The notes under the pieces were generated by a model. It was not told the DNA's origin, did not search any database, and worked only from the letters and a program-made list of their open reading frames with translations. The position numbers and the translations under genes are program-made. A stretch of 64,000 bases of DNA from JANMEB01 sp041745295 (lineage in GTDB: Bacteria > Planctomycetota > Planctomycetia > Pirellulales > Pirellulaceae): assembly GCA_041745295.1 (NCBI GenBank), contig JBGTJE010000097.1:124001-188000 (forward strand), written 5' to 3'. The first letter of the stretch is position 1; each line of letters starts with the position of its first letter. This document shows positions 63,795 to 64,000 of this stretch, piece after piece.

Positions 63795-64000
63795 TAGCTA
63801 TTTTCCTCTCGACCGCGCATCACGGAACTCACAAAAATCTCCTCCAAAGTCATGCGTTCGATGGCCTCGATTGACGCCCCCGTTCCCCGAAGGGTTGCGG
63901 GAATGTCATCTTGAAACCGATTCAAGCTCAGAACGCGTAGGTTGCGAAACGATGACTCGAGCCTCAATCCAGGTATCGCCGGCGGCTGCCAGCCTTCCGG
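63794..64000 (-). CDS. ABC transporter ATP-binding protein, C-terminal end only
   Basis: 68 codons from the window edge to a TAA at 63794-63796. The tail is SLNRFQDDIPATLRGT then SIEAIERMTLEEIFVSSVMR. The final (T/S)LEEIFxxxV pattern is typical of ABC-2 ATPase C-termini. The nucleotide-binding motifs lie outside the window. The stop overlaps the permease ATG, which fixes this as the partner ATPase. Confidence 0.8.
   Translation of the reverse strand, partial: PEGWQPPAIPGLRLESSFRNLRVLSLNRFQDDIPATLRGTGASIEAIERMTLEEIFVSSVMRGREENS

Noticed and set aside
1..64000. tRNA, rRNA, riboswitch or complete insertion sequence
   Set aside because: I read the intergenic stretches for cloverleaf arms, rRNA-like blocks and transposase motifs and saw none I could defend. 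A covariance-model search would be needed to exclude small RNAs.

Overview
The window reads as a chromosome segment of a planctomycete, most likely from the Pirellulales side of the phylum. The evidence is two PSCyt1/DUF1549/DUF1553 + DUF1501 gene pairs (a hallmark of Planctomycetes), several exported proteins with the planctomycete LEPR-XLL N-terminal signature, a DUF1571 protein, a PDZ-containing YidC, and intergenic DNA full of short dispersed palindromic repeats. Many starts are GTG or TTG. I saw no tRNA, rRNA, CRISPR array, phage or complete transposon.

Layout. 1-10.6 kb: a TolB-like propeller/CBM6 protein (cut by the window edge) and two paralogous giant ELWxxDGT-repeat proteins. The paralogues lie on opposite strands around a NagB-like sugar isomerase/deaminase and a PIG-L deacetylase. 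11-16.3 kb: first planctomycete cytochrome (PSCyt) + DUF1501 pair. 16.6-24.4 kb: purC, a GH10-like protein, a DUF1571 protein, a TerB-like protein and a large exported unknown. 24.7-31.7 kb: a YdeP-type molybdoenzyme, glgC and a second [4Fe-4S] molybdoenzyme whose start overlaps the glgC stop. 31.8-36.2 kb: a ChaN-like/hydrolase-like fusion, a GNAT enzyme, and an alpha/beta hydrolase + phosphoribosyltransferase pair. 36.6-39.8 kb: an Omp85/BamA system split into a five-POTRA lipoprotein and a separate barrel. 39.9-41.6 kb: a four-cluster ferredoxin fused to an NrfD-type membrane anchor, a plausible redox partner for the molybdoenzyme. 42-45.5 kb: a PQQ-type sugar dehydrogenase carrying PKD, discoidin-like and C-type-lectin domains. 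45.7-54.3 kb: housekeeping block with tsaB, twin metallophosphoesterases, yidC, mnmE and a CPA2 cation/proton antiporter. 54.3-59.2 kb: second PSCyt/DUF1501 pair. 59.4-64 kb: an O-methyltransferase-like enzyme, two cupins, and a membrane acyltransferase coupled to an ABC-2 exporter (permease plus the tail of its ATPase).

How it fits together. The gene content suggests an aerobic or facultative chemoheterotroph that degrades polysaccharides. It has surface sugar-binding and oxidising proteins, haem c/Tat pairs, outer-membrane assembly, and a molybdenum-dependent respiratory module placed oddly around a glycogen-synthesis gene. No single defence or mobile system stands out. The most unusual items are the glgC/molybdoenzyme coupling, the split lipoprotein BamA, the mirror-image ELWxxDGT paralogues (one with a tail translated from repeat DNA), the NagB-like protein lacking a catalytic Asp, and the ChaN fusion with a degenerate hydrolase nucleophile site.
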